From: Actinomycetes bacterium
GTDB lineage: Bacteria; Actinomycetota; Actinomycetes; Mycobacteriales; Mycobacteriaceae
Length of the DNA: 38,553 nucleotides
Assembly: GCA_023461275.1 (NCBI GenBank)
Contig: JAEYMI010000065.1
Location: forward strand, 1 to 38,553
Direction: 5' to 3'
Shown: positions 1-7,587 of the stretch, in pieces
Numbering within the stretch: position 1 is the first letter of the stretch
Layout of the letters: each line of letters opens with the position of its first letter
Program-made: the position numbers and the translations under genes
The notes under the pieces: model-generated
What the model was told of the DNA's origin: nothing
The model's database searches: none
Seen by the model: only the letters and a program-made list of their open reading frames with translations

Positions 1-100
1 GGTGAGCACGCTCACCGACGCCCGACGATTCGCCATCACCGACATCGAGCGCCTCGGCGACGACGTCCTGCTCCGGCTGGAAGCTCCTACGGCTTCTTGA
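1..100 (+). CDS. ribD: RibD C-terminal fragment (partial, 5' end outside window)
   Basis: An open frame runs from base 2 to a TGA at 98-100 and encodes the last 32 residues of a protein, ending RLGDDVLLRLEAPTAS. The phrase ITDIERLGDDVLLRL resembles the last beta strand of the RibD reductase domain. The position, just upstream of an FMN riboswitch and ribE, fits RibD, the bifunctional deaminase/reductase of riboflavin synthesis that is ribE's neighbour in mycobacteria. The evidence is short and rests mostly on context, so another dihydrofolate-reductase-like protein is possible. Its end overlaps the end of the convergent LapA-like gene by 14 bp. Confidence 0.6.
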   Translation, partial: VSTLTDARRFAITDIERLGDDVLLRLEAPTAS

Positions 101-332
101 CGCTGTTGCGTCCCAGGAACCAACCGGCCACCAGGCCACCGAGCGCGACGATGGTCAGAATCAGCCACAGCCACGAGCGGAAGCTCAGGAACAGGAAGTC
201 GACGCTGACCCGCTGGGTGTTCTGCGCGATGAAAATGATCGCGATGACGATCAGCAGCAGCGGTAGCCAGTAGCGCTTGAGCAGTGAGAGCGCCTTGTTC
301 GACGACGACGAGGTGGGGGATGGAGCAGTCAT
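87..332 (-). CDS. LapA-domain (DUF1049) small membrane protein
   Basis: This 81-residue protein has two predicted membrane helices, about residues 20-40 (WLPLLLIVIAIIFIAQNT) and 52-73, joined by a short loop. It ends with a charged tail (GRNSVKKP). The AQNTQRVSVDFLF stretch between the helices is the hallmark of the LapA/DUF1049 family, whose Gram-negative members act in lipopolysaccharide assembly. In Gram-positive actinobacteria the role is unknown. The start is ATG at 332, preceded by GAAAGG about 10 nt upstream. The N-terminal tail is Ser/Thr-rich and low in complexity. It is transcribed away from the riboflavin operon, so the 333-659 gap is a divergent control region. Confidence 0.85.
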   Translation of the reverse strand: MTAPSPTSSSSNKALSLLKRYWLPLLLIVIAIIFIAQNTQRVSVDFLFLSFRSWLWLILTIVALGGLVAGWFLGRNSVKKP

Positions 333-414
333 GGCGATACGAGCCTTTCAAACTGAGGGGATTCCAAGTATTCCCCGGTGAAGGCCACCTCGGCAGGTGT
401 GACACGACCTGACT

Positions 415-442
415 GTGACACCGGCAAACTGCGTGCTAGCGT
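415..442 (+). promoter_or_regulatory. Putative promoter of the riboflavin operon
   Basis: A GTGACA -35-like hexamer (415-420) and TAGCGT (437-442), which fits the actinobacterial TAnnnT -10 pattern, are separated by 16 bp. Predicted transcription would start near 449, just before the riboswitch aptamer at 454. An 8-bp direct repeat TGTGACAC occurs at 398-405 and 414-421, the second copy covering the -35. This was identified by eye only. Confidence 0.5.
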
Positions 443-453
443 CGATGACACAC

Positions 454-605
454 GTTCTCGGGGCGGGGTGAAACTCCCCACCGGCGGTAAGGCATGGCGA
501 CAATTCGCATGTGTCAAGCCCGCGAGCGCTCGTCCGGAAGCGGACGAGGTCAGCAGATCCGGTGAGAAACCGGAGCCGACGGTCATAGTCCGGATGCGAG
601 AGAAC
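454..605 (+). promoter_or_regulatory. FMN riboswitch (RFN element)
   Basis: The conserved RFN blocks occur in order: CGGGGCGGGGTGAAA (459-473), CACCGGCGGTAA, AAGCCCGCGAGCG, CAGATCCGGTGAGAAACCGG, AGCCGACGGTCATAGTCCGG and ATGCGAGAGAA. The closing stem P1 is GTTCTC at 454-459 paired with GAGAAC at 600-605. It senses FMN and represses riboflavin synthesis when the cofactor is plentiful. The 54 nt between aptamer and ribE start contain no run of U, so control of translation start is more likely than transcription termination. I could not pick a single clear sequestering helix. The region 333-453 upstream holds only the promoter signals. Confidence 0.96.
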
Positions 606-659
606 AGGCGACGAAAGGCGCCCTGTCAGCCCCGGGTGGGCATAGATGAGGAGCGCACG

Positions 660-1277
660 TTGTTTACCGGCATCGTGGAGGAACTCGGCACGATCGTCGC
701 CGTCGATGATCTCGTCGACGCCGCCCGGATCACGGTCCGCGGCCCGGTCGTCACCAGTGATGCGTCTTTCGGGGATTCGATTGCCGTCAACGGTGTCTGC
801 CTGACGGTCGTCGAATTCGGTGATGATCAGTTCACCGTCGACGTCATGGCCGAAACCCTGAACCGTAGCTCGCTCGGCGGGCTCTCCGCCGGCAGCCCGG
901 TGAATCTCGAACGTGCGATGGCCGCCAACGGCCGCTTCGGTGGGCACATCGTCCAAGGCCATGTCGACGGTGTCGGCGAGATCCTGGAGATCACCCCGTC
1001 ACAGCATTGGACCGTGGTACGGATCGGCCTCCCGGACTCCATCGCCCGCTACATCGTGGAAAAGGGCTCCATCACCGTCGACGGGGTGTCGTTGACGGTG
1101 TCGTCTCTCGGCGACGGCTGGTTCGAGGTCTCACTGATCCCGACCACCCTCGGCGAAACCAATCTCGGCTCGGCGACAGTTGGCTCCCCAGTGAATCTGG
1201 AAGTCGACGTCATTGCCAAATATGTTGAACGTCTGCATCTTTCGGGTGTCACAGACGACGCGGCAGGAAAGAAGTGA
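660..1277 (+). CDS. ribE: Riboflavin synthase (alpha subunit)
   Basis: RibE catalyses the dismutation of two 6,7-dimethyl-8-ribityllumazine molecules into riboflavin and a pyrimidinedione, in the cytoplasm. The protein has 205 residues and shows the expected internal duplication of two lumazine-binding barrels. SIAVNGVCLTV in the first half matches SITVDGVSLTV in the second, and the N-terminus reads (M)FTGIVEELG. The frame is open from 378, but that extension would translate the riboswitch. TTG at 660, six nt after GATGAGGAG (645-653), gives the canonical MFTGIVEE start. It ends in the overlap GTGA with the ribBA frame. The gene is often called ribC in mycobacteria. Confidence 0.95.
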   Translation: MFTGIVEELGTIVAVDDLVDAARITVRGPVVTSDASFGDSIAVNGVCLTVVEFGDDQFTVDVMAETLNRSSLGGLSAGSPVNLERAMAANGRFGGHIVQGHVDGVGEILEITPSQHWTVVRIGLPDSIARYIVEKGSITVDGVSLTVSSLGDGWFEVSLIPTTLGETNLGSATVGSPVNLEVDVIAKYVERLHLSGVTDDAAGKK

Positions 1278-2563
1278 ATCTGATGGCAGCTGACAAGGTG
1301 GCGCTCGACTCGGTCGAGCGCGCAATCGAGGACATCGCGGCGGGCAAGGCGGTCGTGGTCGTCGACGACGAGGACCGCGAGAACGAGGGCGACCTCATCT
1401 TCGCCGCAGAGAAGGCAACTCCGGAGCTCGTGGCCTTCATGGTGCGCTACACCTCCGGATACCTGTGCGTGCCGCTCGACGGCGACACCTGTGACCGTCT
1501 CGGCCTGCCCCCGATGTATTCGATGAACCAGGACAAGCACGGCACCGCATACACCGTGACCGTCGACGCGCGCGAGGGGATCGGCACCGGCATCAGCGCC
1601 TCCGACCGCGCGACCACCATGCGGCTCCTGGCCGCAACCGACGCCACCGCAGGCGATTTCACCCGGCCCGGGCACGTGGTTCCGTTGCGTGCCAAAGACG
1701 GCGGGGTGCTCCGCCGTCCGGGACACACCGAGGCCGCCGTCGACCTGGCCCGACTCGCCGGTCTCTCCCCGGCCGGCGTGATCTGCGAAATCGTCAGCCA
1801 GAAGGACGAGGGATCGATGGCCCAGTCCGACGAGCTGCGCGTCTTCGCCGACGAGCATGAGCTCGCGATGATCTCCATCGCCGATCTGATCGCCTGGCGT
1901 CGCCGCCACGAGAAGCACGTCGTGCGGGTGGCCGAGGCACGTATTCCGACCAGGCACGGCGACTTCCGGGCCGTCGGATATACCAGCATCTACGACGACG
2001 TCGAGCACGTCGCATTGGTCAAGGGTGACGTCGGTGGCAGCGATACCGCCGGACACGACGTGCTGGTCCGGGTGCATTCGGAATGCCTCACCGGTGACGT
2101 CTTCGGTTCACTGCGGTGCGATTGCGGTCCGCAGCTCGACGCTGCCCTGGAAATGGTCGCCGAGGAGGGCCGCGGCGTCGTGCTTTACATGCGCGGACAC
2201 GAGGGCCGAGGCATCGGATTGCTGCACAAACTGCAGGCCTATCAGCTACAGGACGCCGGTCAGGACACCGTCGACGCCAACCTGAATCTCGGCCTGCCCG
2301 CCGACGCCCGCGACTACGGCATCGGCGCGCAGATCCTCGTCGACCTCGGCGTGCGATCGATGCGCCTACTGACCAACAATCCGGCCAAACGCGTCGGCCT
2401 GGACGGCTACGGCCTGCAGATCGTGGAACGTGTCCCGATGCCGCTGCGTGCCAACGCCGAGAACCTGCGCTACCTGCGCACCAAACGCGATCGCATGGGC
2501 CACGATCTCATCGGCCTTGACGACGAGATCATCAACGCGGCAACCGGAGAGGGACTCGCATGA
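1274..2563 (+). CDS. ribBA: Bifunctional DHBP synthase / GTP cyclohydrolase II
   Basis: This 429-residue fusion makes two riboflavin precursors. The N-terminal half (to about residue 205) is 3,4-dihydroxy-2-butanone-4-phosphate synthase, acting on ribulose 5-phosphate, with DDEDRENEGDLIFAAE and RPGHTEAAVDLARLAG. The C-terminal half is GTP cyclohydrolase II, with zinc cysteines in SECLTGDVFGSLRCDCGPQL and the MRGHEGRGIGL loop. Both active-site sets look intact. GTG at 1274 overlaps the ribE stop (GTGA). ATG at 1283 is the alternative and has a better spaced AGGAAAGAAG upstream. The end overlaps ribH by 4 nt (ATGA). The substrate ribulose 5-phosphate comes from the pentose pathway encoded later in the window. 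Confidence 0.96.
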   Translation: MNLMAADKVALDSVERAIEDIAAGKAVVVVDDEDRENEGDLIFAAEKATPELVAFMVRYTSGYLCVPLDGDTCDRLGLPPMYSMNQDKHGTAYTVTVDAREGIGTGISASDRATTMRLLAATDATAGDFTRPGHVVPLRAKDGGVLRRPGHTEAAVDLARLAGLSPAGVICEIVSQKDEGSMAQSDELRVFADEHELAMISIADLIAWRRRHEKHVVRVAEARIPTRHGDFRAVGYTSIYDDVEHVALVKGDVGGSDTAGHDVLVRVHSECLTGDVFGSLRCDCGPQLDAALEMVAEEGRGVVLYMRGHEGRGIGLLHKLQAYQLQDAGQDTVDANLNLGLPADARDYGIGAQILVDLGVRSMRLLTNNPAKRVGLDGYGLQIVERVPMPLRANAENLRYLRTKRDRMGHDLIGLDDEIINAATGEGLA

Positions 2564-3075
2564 GCGGCCACGGTGAACCCGACCTCTCGTCGGTCGACGC
2601 CTCCGGGGTGCGGCTGGCCATCGTCGCATCCCAGTGGCACGAGACCATCTGCACGGCGCTGCTCGACGGTGCGGTGCGTGCCGCGCTCAGCCATGGGGTG
2701 ACCGAACCGACCGTCGTCCGGGTCGCCGGTGCCATCGAGCTACCGGTGATCGTGCAGGCACTGGCCCGCAATCACGACGCCGTCGTCGCACTCGGCGTGG
2801 TCATCAAGGGCGAGACGCCACACTTCGAGTACGTCTGCGATGCGGTCACCGCAGGTCTGACACGGGTGTCCCTCGACGAGTCGACGCCGGTGGGCAACGG
2901 AGTACTGACCACCTTGACCGAAGATCAGGCGCTGGCCCGTGCCGGGCTGCCCGATTCCGCGGAGGACAAGGGTGGCCAGGCAGCGACCGCGGCTCTCATC
3001 TCGGCGCTGACGCTGCGCGGGCTGGCCCGCGGCGAACTCAGCGGCAGCACCGGTGGTCTCGGTGTCGGGCACTGA
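2560..3075 (+). CDS. ribH: 6,7-dimethyl-8-ribityllumazine synthase
   Basis: Lumazine synthase condenses the DHBP product with the pyrimidine intermediate to give the riboflavin synthase substrate, usually as a large oligomeric shell. The protein has 171 residues. Diagnostic segments are VRLAIVASQWHETICTALLDGA at the N-terminus, GAIELPVIVQALA, GVVIKGETPHFEYVCDAV with the catalytic histidine, and PVGNGVLTTLTEDQA. ATG at 2560 overlaps the ribBA stop by 4 nt, indicating translational coupling. The 3' end overlaps the next reading frame by about 23 nt. All riboflavin genes after the riboswitch are intact. Confidence 0.96.
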   Translation: MSGHGEPDLSSVDASGVRLAIVASQWHETICTALLDGAVRAALSHGVTEPTVVRVAGAIELPVIVQALARNHDAVVALGVVIKGETPHFEYVCDAVTAGLTRVSLDESTPVGNGVLTTLTEDQALARAGLPDSAEDKGGQAATAALISALTLRGLARGELSGSTGGLGVGH

Positions 3076-3541
3076 CGCCGAGGTCGACACCTGGGATATG
3101 ACCTATCGGCCCCGACGTGGGCCGCGGATCGCGGTCGTCGTCGCCATCGTCATCCTCGCCATTCACATCACCTTCGGTGCGTTGCTCACCATCTCCGACA
3201 CCGGTGTGCACGTCGGTCTGTCCGACCAGTTCGGGATCGCGCTCATCGGTGCCGTCGAAGCGGCTGCGGTGCTGCTGTTCACCCGTTCCCGGCTGCGCGT
3301 CGGATCGTCCGGGGTGGGCGTGCGGAATCTGGTGTCCGAGCGCATCTTCGAGTGGGATCAGGTACTCGGGCTCACCTACCCGGATAAAGCGCTGTGTGCC
3401 CGTCTGCTGCTGCCCTACGACGAACACATCCCGGTGTTCGCCGTCGCGTCCGGGGACCGCGAACGAGCCGTCGAAGCGATGAACGAGTTCCGGACCTTGT
3501 TCGAGCGGTACCGTCCCGACGCTGTCAGCGCGGGGCACTAG
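3053..3541 (+). CDS. PH-domain membrane protein (bPH_6-like)
   Basis: This 162-residue protein has two membrane segments, about residues 25-47 (RIAVVVAIVILAIHITFGALL) and 60-78, followed by a soluble C-terminal part of about 85 residues. That part starts RSRLRVGSSGVGVRNLVSERIFEWDQVLGL and resembles the actinobacterial bPH_6/CFP-6 PH domain. The molecular function is unknown. The family sits between ribH and uvrC in related genomes. The start is uncertain: GTG at 3053 lies inside ribH, GTG at 3062 is nearly equivalent, and ATG at 3098 would shorten the tail. It is probably cotranscribed with ribH. Confidence 0.8.
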   Translation: MVSVSGTDAEVDTWDMTYRPRRGPRIAVVVAIVILAIHITFGALLTISDTGVHVGLSDQFGIALIGAVEAAAVLLFTRSRLRVGSSGVGVRNLVSERIFEWDQVLGLTYPDKALCARLLLPYDEHIPVFAVASGDRERAVEAMNEFRTLFERYRPDAVSAGH

Positions 3542-3551
3542 CCTGGATCTG
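3539..3551 (+). promoter_or_regulatory. Candidate leaderless promoter of uvrC (-10 TAGCCT)
   Basis: TAGCCT at 3539-3544 overlaps the stop codon of the preceding gene and is followed by exactly 6 nt (GGATCT) and then GTG at 3551. The predicted transcript would begin at the start codon. No Shine-Dalgarno sequence precedes the GTG, which supports a leaderless mRNA, common in Mycobacteriales. No convincing -35 is visible. Confidence 0.5.
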
Positions 3552-5551
3552 TGGCCGACCCGACGACGTACCGTCCCCCGTTCGGGACCATTCCCACCGA
3601 TCCGGGGGTCTACAAGTTCCGTGATGCCCACGGCCGGGTCATTTATGTCGGTAAGGCGAAGAATCTCCGGTCGCGGCTGACGTCGTACTTCGCCGACATC
3701 ACCTCGCTGCATCCACGCACCCGGCAGATGGTGACCACCGCCGCCGGCGTCGAATGGACCGTCGTCGGCACCGAGGTCGAAGCCCTGCAACTCGAGTACA
3801 ACTGGATCAAGGAATTCGATCCGCGGTTCAACGTCCGCTACCGCGACGACAAGAGCTACCCGATGCTCGCGGTCACGCTCAACGAGGAATACCCGCGACT
3901 GTTCGTCTATCGGGGACCCCGACGAAAAGGCGTGCGCTACTTCGGTCCGTACGCGCACGCCTGGGCGATCCGGGAAACCGTCGACCTGCTGACCAGGGTG
4001 TTTCCCGCCCGAACCTGCTCGACCGGGGTGTTCAAGCGGCACGGCCAGATCGACCGACCGTGCCTGCTGGGCTACATCGACAAATGTGCGGCACCGTGTA
4101 TCGGCCGGGTCAGCGCGGCCGAGCACCGTGAGATCGTCGACGACTTCTGTGACTTCCTGGCCGGGCGAACCGACCAGTTGATGAAACGCCTCGAACGTGA
4201 GATGGCTTCGGCAGCAGCTGATCTGGACTTCGAACGGGCCGCTCGACTACGTGATGACCTCGGTGCGCTTCGACGGGCCATGGAGAAGCAGGCCGTGGTC
4301 CTCGGCGACGGCACCGACGCCGACGTCATCGCGATGGTCGGTGACGAACTCGAGATGTCGGTCCAGGTCTTCCACGTCCGCGGCGGCCGTGTTCGTGGGC
4401 AGCGGGGGTGGGTCGTCGAACGCCCGGACGACACCTCGGTCGGCGCGCAGGTCGGCCAGTTCATCACGCAGTTCTACGGTACCCAGGCCGATCTCGACGC
4501 CACGGTCGACATCGACGAGGATCGGGTTCGTGGTGATGCGGTGCCCCGCGAGGTGTTGGTCACTGAATTGCCGGACGACGCAGCACAATTGAGCGACTGG
4601 TTGTCGGACCTGCGGGGGAGCAGGGTCGATCTGCGGGTCCCGCAGCGCGGCGACAAGAAGGCGTTGTTCGACACGGTTGAGCGCAATGCCGGAGAGGCGC
4701 TCGCGCAGCACAAGTTGCGCCGCGCCGGAGATCTCACCAGCCGGTCGGCCGCGCTCACCGAGATCCAGGAATCGCTCGGCCTCGACCAAGCACCGTTGCG
4801 CATCGAATGCGTCGACATCTCTCACGTGCAAGGCACTGACGTCGTTGCCTCGCTGGTGGTGTTCGAGGACGGGCTGCCACGCAAGTCCGACTACCGTCAC
4901 TACACCATCCGCCACGCGGCGGGCGACGGTCACTCCGACGACGTCGCGTCCATCGCCGAGGTCACCCGTCGTCGATTCCTCCGGCACCGCGCCGATCAGC
5001 ACACCCCGCCGCCCGACGAGGCGGAGTTCGAGGCCGGCCCGGCTCCCGCGGTCGATCCGACGACCGGCAAGGCGCGTCGATTCGCCTATCCGCCCAACCT
5101 TTTCGTCGTCGACGGCGGTGCACCGCAGGTGCATGCCGCCGCGTCGGTCCTCGACGAACTCGGGGTCACCGACGTCGCCGTCATCGGTCTCGCCAAACGC
5201 CTGGAAGAGGTATGGATACCGGGCGACGACGAACCGGCGATCCTCCCGAGATCCAGTGAGGCGCTGTTCCTGCTGCAGAGAGTCCGCGACGAAGCGCACC
5301 GCTTCGCGATAACGTTCCACCGCAGCAAGCGCAGCAAACGGATGACCGAATCGGTGCTCGACGGCGTGCCGGGTCTCGGTCGATCGCGACGCACCGCGCT
5401 TGTCACACATTTCGGATCTGTTGCCCGACTTCGGGAAGCATCACTGGAAGACATTTCCGAGGTACCCGGTATTGGCGAGGCCACCGCCCGTGCGGTCCTG
5501 GCCGCGTTGACAGGAGGTGGCGGTGACGGTGGAGAACTCGATGCCCGATGA
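3551..5551 (+). CDS. uvrC: Excinuclease ABC subunit C
   Basis: UvrC makes the dual incisions in nucleotide excision repair after UvrA/UvrB find the lesion. The 666-residue protein has all expected parts: an N-terminal GIY-YIG nuclease (residues about 15-95, with DPGVYKFRDAHGRVIYVGKAKNLRSR), a Cys-rich CLLGYIDKCAAPCIG segment, a UVR/UvrB-binding helix pair near 205-245 (DLDFERAARLRDDL), an RNase H-like second nuclease domain (IECVDISHVQGTDVVAS, FVVDGGAPQV) and C-terminal tandem helix-hairpin-helix motifs (VPGLGRSRRTAL, VPGIGEATARAV). GTG at 3551 gives the standard N-terminus. The 3' end overlaps rapZ. Confidence 0.97.
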   Translation: MADPTTYRPPFGTIPTDPGVYKFRDAHGRVIYVGKAKNLRSRLTSYFADITSLHPRTRQMVTTAAGVEWTVVGTEVEALQLEYNWIKEFDPRFNVRYRDDKSYPMLAVTLNEEYPRLFVYRGPRRKGVRYFGPYAHAWAIRETVDLLTRVFPARTCSTGVFKRHGQIDRPCLLGYIDKCAAPCIGRVSAAEHREIVDDFCDFLAGRTDQLMKRLEREMASAAADLDFERAARLRDDLGALRRAMEKQAVVLGDGTDADVIAMVGDELEMSVQVFHVRGGRVRGQRGWVVERPDDTSVGAQVGQFITQFYGTQADLDATVDIDEDRVRGDAVPREVLVTELPDDAAQLSDWLSDLRGSRVDLRVPQRGDKKALFDTVERNAGEALAQHKLRRAGDLTSRSAALTEIQESLGLDQAPLRIECVDISHVQGTDVVASLVVFEDGLPRKSDYRHYTIRHAAGDGHSDDVASIAEVTRRRFLRHRADQHTPPPDEAEFEAGPAPAVDPTTGKARRFAYPPNLFVVDGGAPQVHAAASVLDELGVTDVAVIGLAKRLEEVWIPGDDEPAILPRSSEALFLLQRVRDEAHRFAITFHRSKRSKRMTESVLDGVPGLGRSRRTALVTHFGSVARLREASLEDISEVPGIGEATARAVLAALTGGGGDGGELDAR

Positions 5552-6461
5552 CCAGAAAAGGCCCGATGGACCATCCGCGGACCAGCTGACGGTGCTCTTC
5601 GTCGCCGGTTTGTCGGGCGCGGGTCGCTCGACGGCGGCCAACGTCCTCGAAGACGACGGCTGGTACGTGGCCGACAACGTACCCGCGCCGCTGGTGGCCA
5701 CGCTGATCCAGCTCGTCCGCGAGGGCGACCGGTCGGTCACGCGCCTCGCGATCGTCATGCGTGCCTCCAATGAATCCGTCGGTGCCGAACTCGACGCGCT
5801 GCGAACTCGGCTGAAACAGTCCGGCATCACCACCAAGCTGCTCTTTCTCGACGCCAGCGACCAGACGCTGGTGCGCCGCTTCGAGCAGGTGCGGCGCCGA
5901 CATCCGTTGCAGGGCAAGGAAACCCTCATCGACGGCATCGCCCGCGAGCGGGTGATCCTCGCTCCCATCAAGAACACCGCCGACCTCGTGGTCGAGACCT
6001 CGGCGCTGAGCGCGGCGAGGCTTCGCGAGGTCGTCGAGGGCGTGTACCCGCACGACGCCGACAACCGGCTGTCGATCGCCGTGCAATCCTTCGGATTCAA
6101 GTACGGGTTGCCCATCGACTCCGATCTCGTCGCCGACGTGCGGTTCCTCCCGAACCCCTACTGGGTCCCCGAGTTGCGAGCGCATACCGGACGCGACGCC
6201 GACGTCCGCGACTACGTTCTGGACCGCGATGACGCGCAACGCTTTCTGACGCTCTACGAGGAGCTCGTCGATGTGATCGCGGTGGGTTACCTGCGAGAAG
6301 GTAAGCGGTACATGACGATCAGCGTCGGGTGCACCGGCGGCAAACATCGCAGCGTCGCGTTGTCGGAGGAACTGGCCCGACGACTGCGCAATGTCGGCGA
6401 CCCCAGCGGCAAGGCCGGCTTCGACGTTCGGGTGCTGCATCGCGACCTGGGGCGGGAATGA
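5523..6461 (+). CDS. rapZ: RapZ-family nucleotide-binding protein
   Basis: RapZ/YvcJ proteins bind nucleotides. In E. coli RapZ binds small RNAs and controls cell-wall precursor synthesis; the actinobacterial role is not settled. The 312-residue chain has an N-terminal P-loop GLSGAGRST, where the usual Walker A lysine is arginine, a VADNVPAPL segment, and the C-terminal GCTGGKHRSVALSEELARRL signature. GTG at 5523 is preferred because AGGAGG at 5512-5517 lies 5 nt upstream; GTG 5517 lies within that site, and ATG 5541 is another option. The gene starts inside uvrC and ends overlapping yvcK by 4 nt (ATGA), as expected for the uvrC-rapZ-yvcK-whiA cluster. Confidence 0.93.
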   Translation: MTVENSMPDDQKRPDGPSADQLTVLFVAGLSGAGRSTAANVLEDDGWYVADNVPAPLVATLIQLVREGDRSVTRLAIVMRASNESVGAELDALRTRLKQSGITTKLLFLDASDQTLVRRFEQVRRRHPLQGKETLIDGIARERVILAPIKNTADLVVETSALSAARLREVVEGVYPHDADNRLSIAVQSFGFKYGLPIDSDLVADVRFLPNPYWVPELRAHTGRDADVRDYVLDRDDAQRFLTLYEELVDVIAVGYLREGKRYMTISVGCTGGKHRSVALSEELARRLRNVGDPSGKAGFDVRVLHRDLGRE

Positions 6462-7474
6462 CCGCCCCCGACCTGCGGGCCCCGGGAAGCGCCCGGATTG
6501 TCGCGCTCGGCGGTGGCCATGGGCTGTACGCCACGTTGACCGCGATGCGCTACCTCAGCGACGCGGTCACCGCAGTGGTGACCGTGGCCGACGACGGTGG
6601 GTCGTCGGGTCGCCTGCGCGCCGAACTCGACGTCATACCGCCGGGCGATCTGCGGATGGCGCTCGCGGCGTTGATGTCCGCGCCGGCCGCAATCGAGGCC
6701 CGGCCCACCGAGCTCGAACGAACGCGCCACGAGATGTGGGCGCGGGCACTGCAACACAGGTTCGGCGGCTACGGGGCACTGGCCGGCCATCCGGTTGGCA
6801 ACCTGTTGCTCGCCGGGCTGACCGAAGTCCTCGGTGACCCGGTCGCCGCACTCGACGAGTTGATCCGCATCTTCGATGTGGACGGTCGGGTCCTGCCGAT
6901 GTCGGCGGTACCCCTCGACATCGAAGCCGATGTGTCCGGGCTCGAGAGTGATCCGCGGATCAGCCGCTGTATCCGTGGGCAGGTCGCTGTCGCGACCACA
7001 CCCGGCAAGGTACGCCGGGTCCGCCTGCTGCCGAACGAGCCGCCGGCCTGCCCCGAAGCGGTTGAGGCGATCGAGAATGCCGATGTGGTGACACTCGGGC
7101 CGGGCTCATGGTTCTCCAGCGTGATTCCGCATGTGCTGGTACCCGGTTTGCTCGACGCGCTAGGGACCACGTCGGCGCGCAAACTGCTGTTCGTCAATCT
7201 GGCGCCCGAACCCGGTGAGACGCCGGGGTTCTCGGTGGAGCGACACCTCCACGTCCTGCACGCGCATGCCGACGTCCTCCGGATAGACGACATCGTCGTC
7301 GACCGGGCATCGGTACCGTCGGGGCGAGAGCGGGATCACCTTGAGCGCGCCGCGGCACAATTCGGGGCCAGACTGCAGGTGGGGGACATCGCAGTGTCCG
7401 GACGTCACACGCACGACCCGACAAAAGTCGCCATCCTGGTGAACGAACTGTGCGAACGTGAACTCAGTCGCTAG
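6458..7474 (+). CDS. yvcK: YvcK/CofD-like gluconeogenesis factor (CuvA type)
   Basis: This 338-residue protein belongs to the YvcK family, which binds UDP-sugars and affects gluconeogenic growth and cell-wall morphogenesis. It is called CuvA in mycobacteria. Visible motifs are RIVALGGGHGLYATLTAMR, VTVADDGGSSGRLR and PPGDLRMALAAL at the N-terminus, GHPVGNLLLAGL, and VTLGPGSWFSSVIPHVL in the middle. The frame is open further upstream to 6329, but ATG at 6458 overlaps the rapZ stop (ATGA) and gives the family N-terminus. It shares a CofD-like fold, but context and length argue against F420 synthesis. Confidence 0.94.
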   Translation: MTAPDLRAPGSARIVALGGGHGLYATLTAMRYLSDAVTAVVTVADDGGSSGRLRAELDVIPPGDLRMALAALMSAPAAIEARPTELERTRHEMWARALQHRFGGYGALAGHPVGNLLLAGLTEVLGDPVAALDELIRIFDVDGRVLPMSAVPLDIEADVSGLESDPRISRCIRGQVAVATTPGKVRRVRLLPNEPPACPEAVEAIENADVVTLGPGSWFSSVIPHVLVPGLLDALGTTSARKLLFVNLAPEPGETPGFSVERHLHVLHAHADVLRIDDIVVDRASVPSGRERDHLERAAAQFGARLQVGDIAVSGRHTHDPTKVAILVNELCERELSR

Positions 7475-7477
7475 GCT
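7472..7477 (+). promoter_or_regulatory. Possible -10 box (TAGGCT) ahead of whiA
   Basis: TAGGCT overlaps the TAG stop of yvcK and matches the TAnnnT pattern. If used, it would give whiA a leader of about 100 nt. The 7475-7587 gap shows no other strong signal besides AGGAGG near the whiA start. This is weak, single-motif evidence. Confidence 0.3.
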
Positions 7478-7587
7478 TACCGGGCAGTAAGTAGCAATAC
7501 CTTGCCGAATGGTGGCCGGCGAGGAGGTCGGGGCTGGCTTTCGGGGCCGAGGAGGATGTGCACCACGTGACAGGAGGCCAGGGACCG

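Noticed and set aside
398..421. TGTGACAC direct repeat in the riboflavin promoter as a repressor operator
   Set aside because: Only two 8-bp copies with no known regulator; the riboswitch already explains control, so it is only mentioned with the promoter.
378..659. Upstream extension of riboflavin synthase through the riboswitch
   Set aside because: It would translate the aptamer; the family N-terminus begins at TTG 660 with a ribosome site.
1049..2077. Long minus-strand open frame of 342 residues opposite ribBA
   Set aside because: It is a codon-bias shadow. The opposite strand has full family motifs, and the product is low-complexity Gly/Val/His/Asp without recognisable domains.
3038..4126. 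Minus-strand frame of 362 residues opposite the PH-domain gene and uvrC
   Set aside because: Shadow of two well-supported genes; no motif and no ribosome site.
4247..5410. Minus-strand frame of 387 residues opposite uvrC
   Set aside because: Shadow of uvrC, residue composition unlike any real protein.
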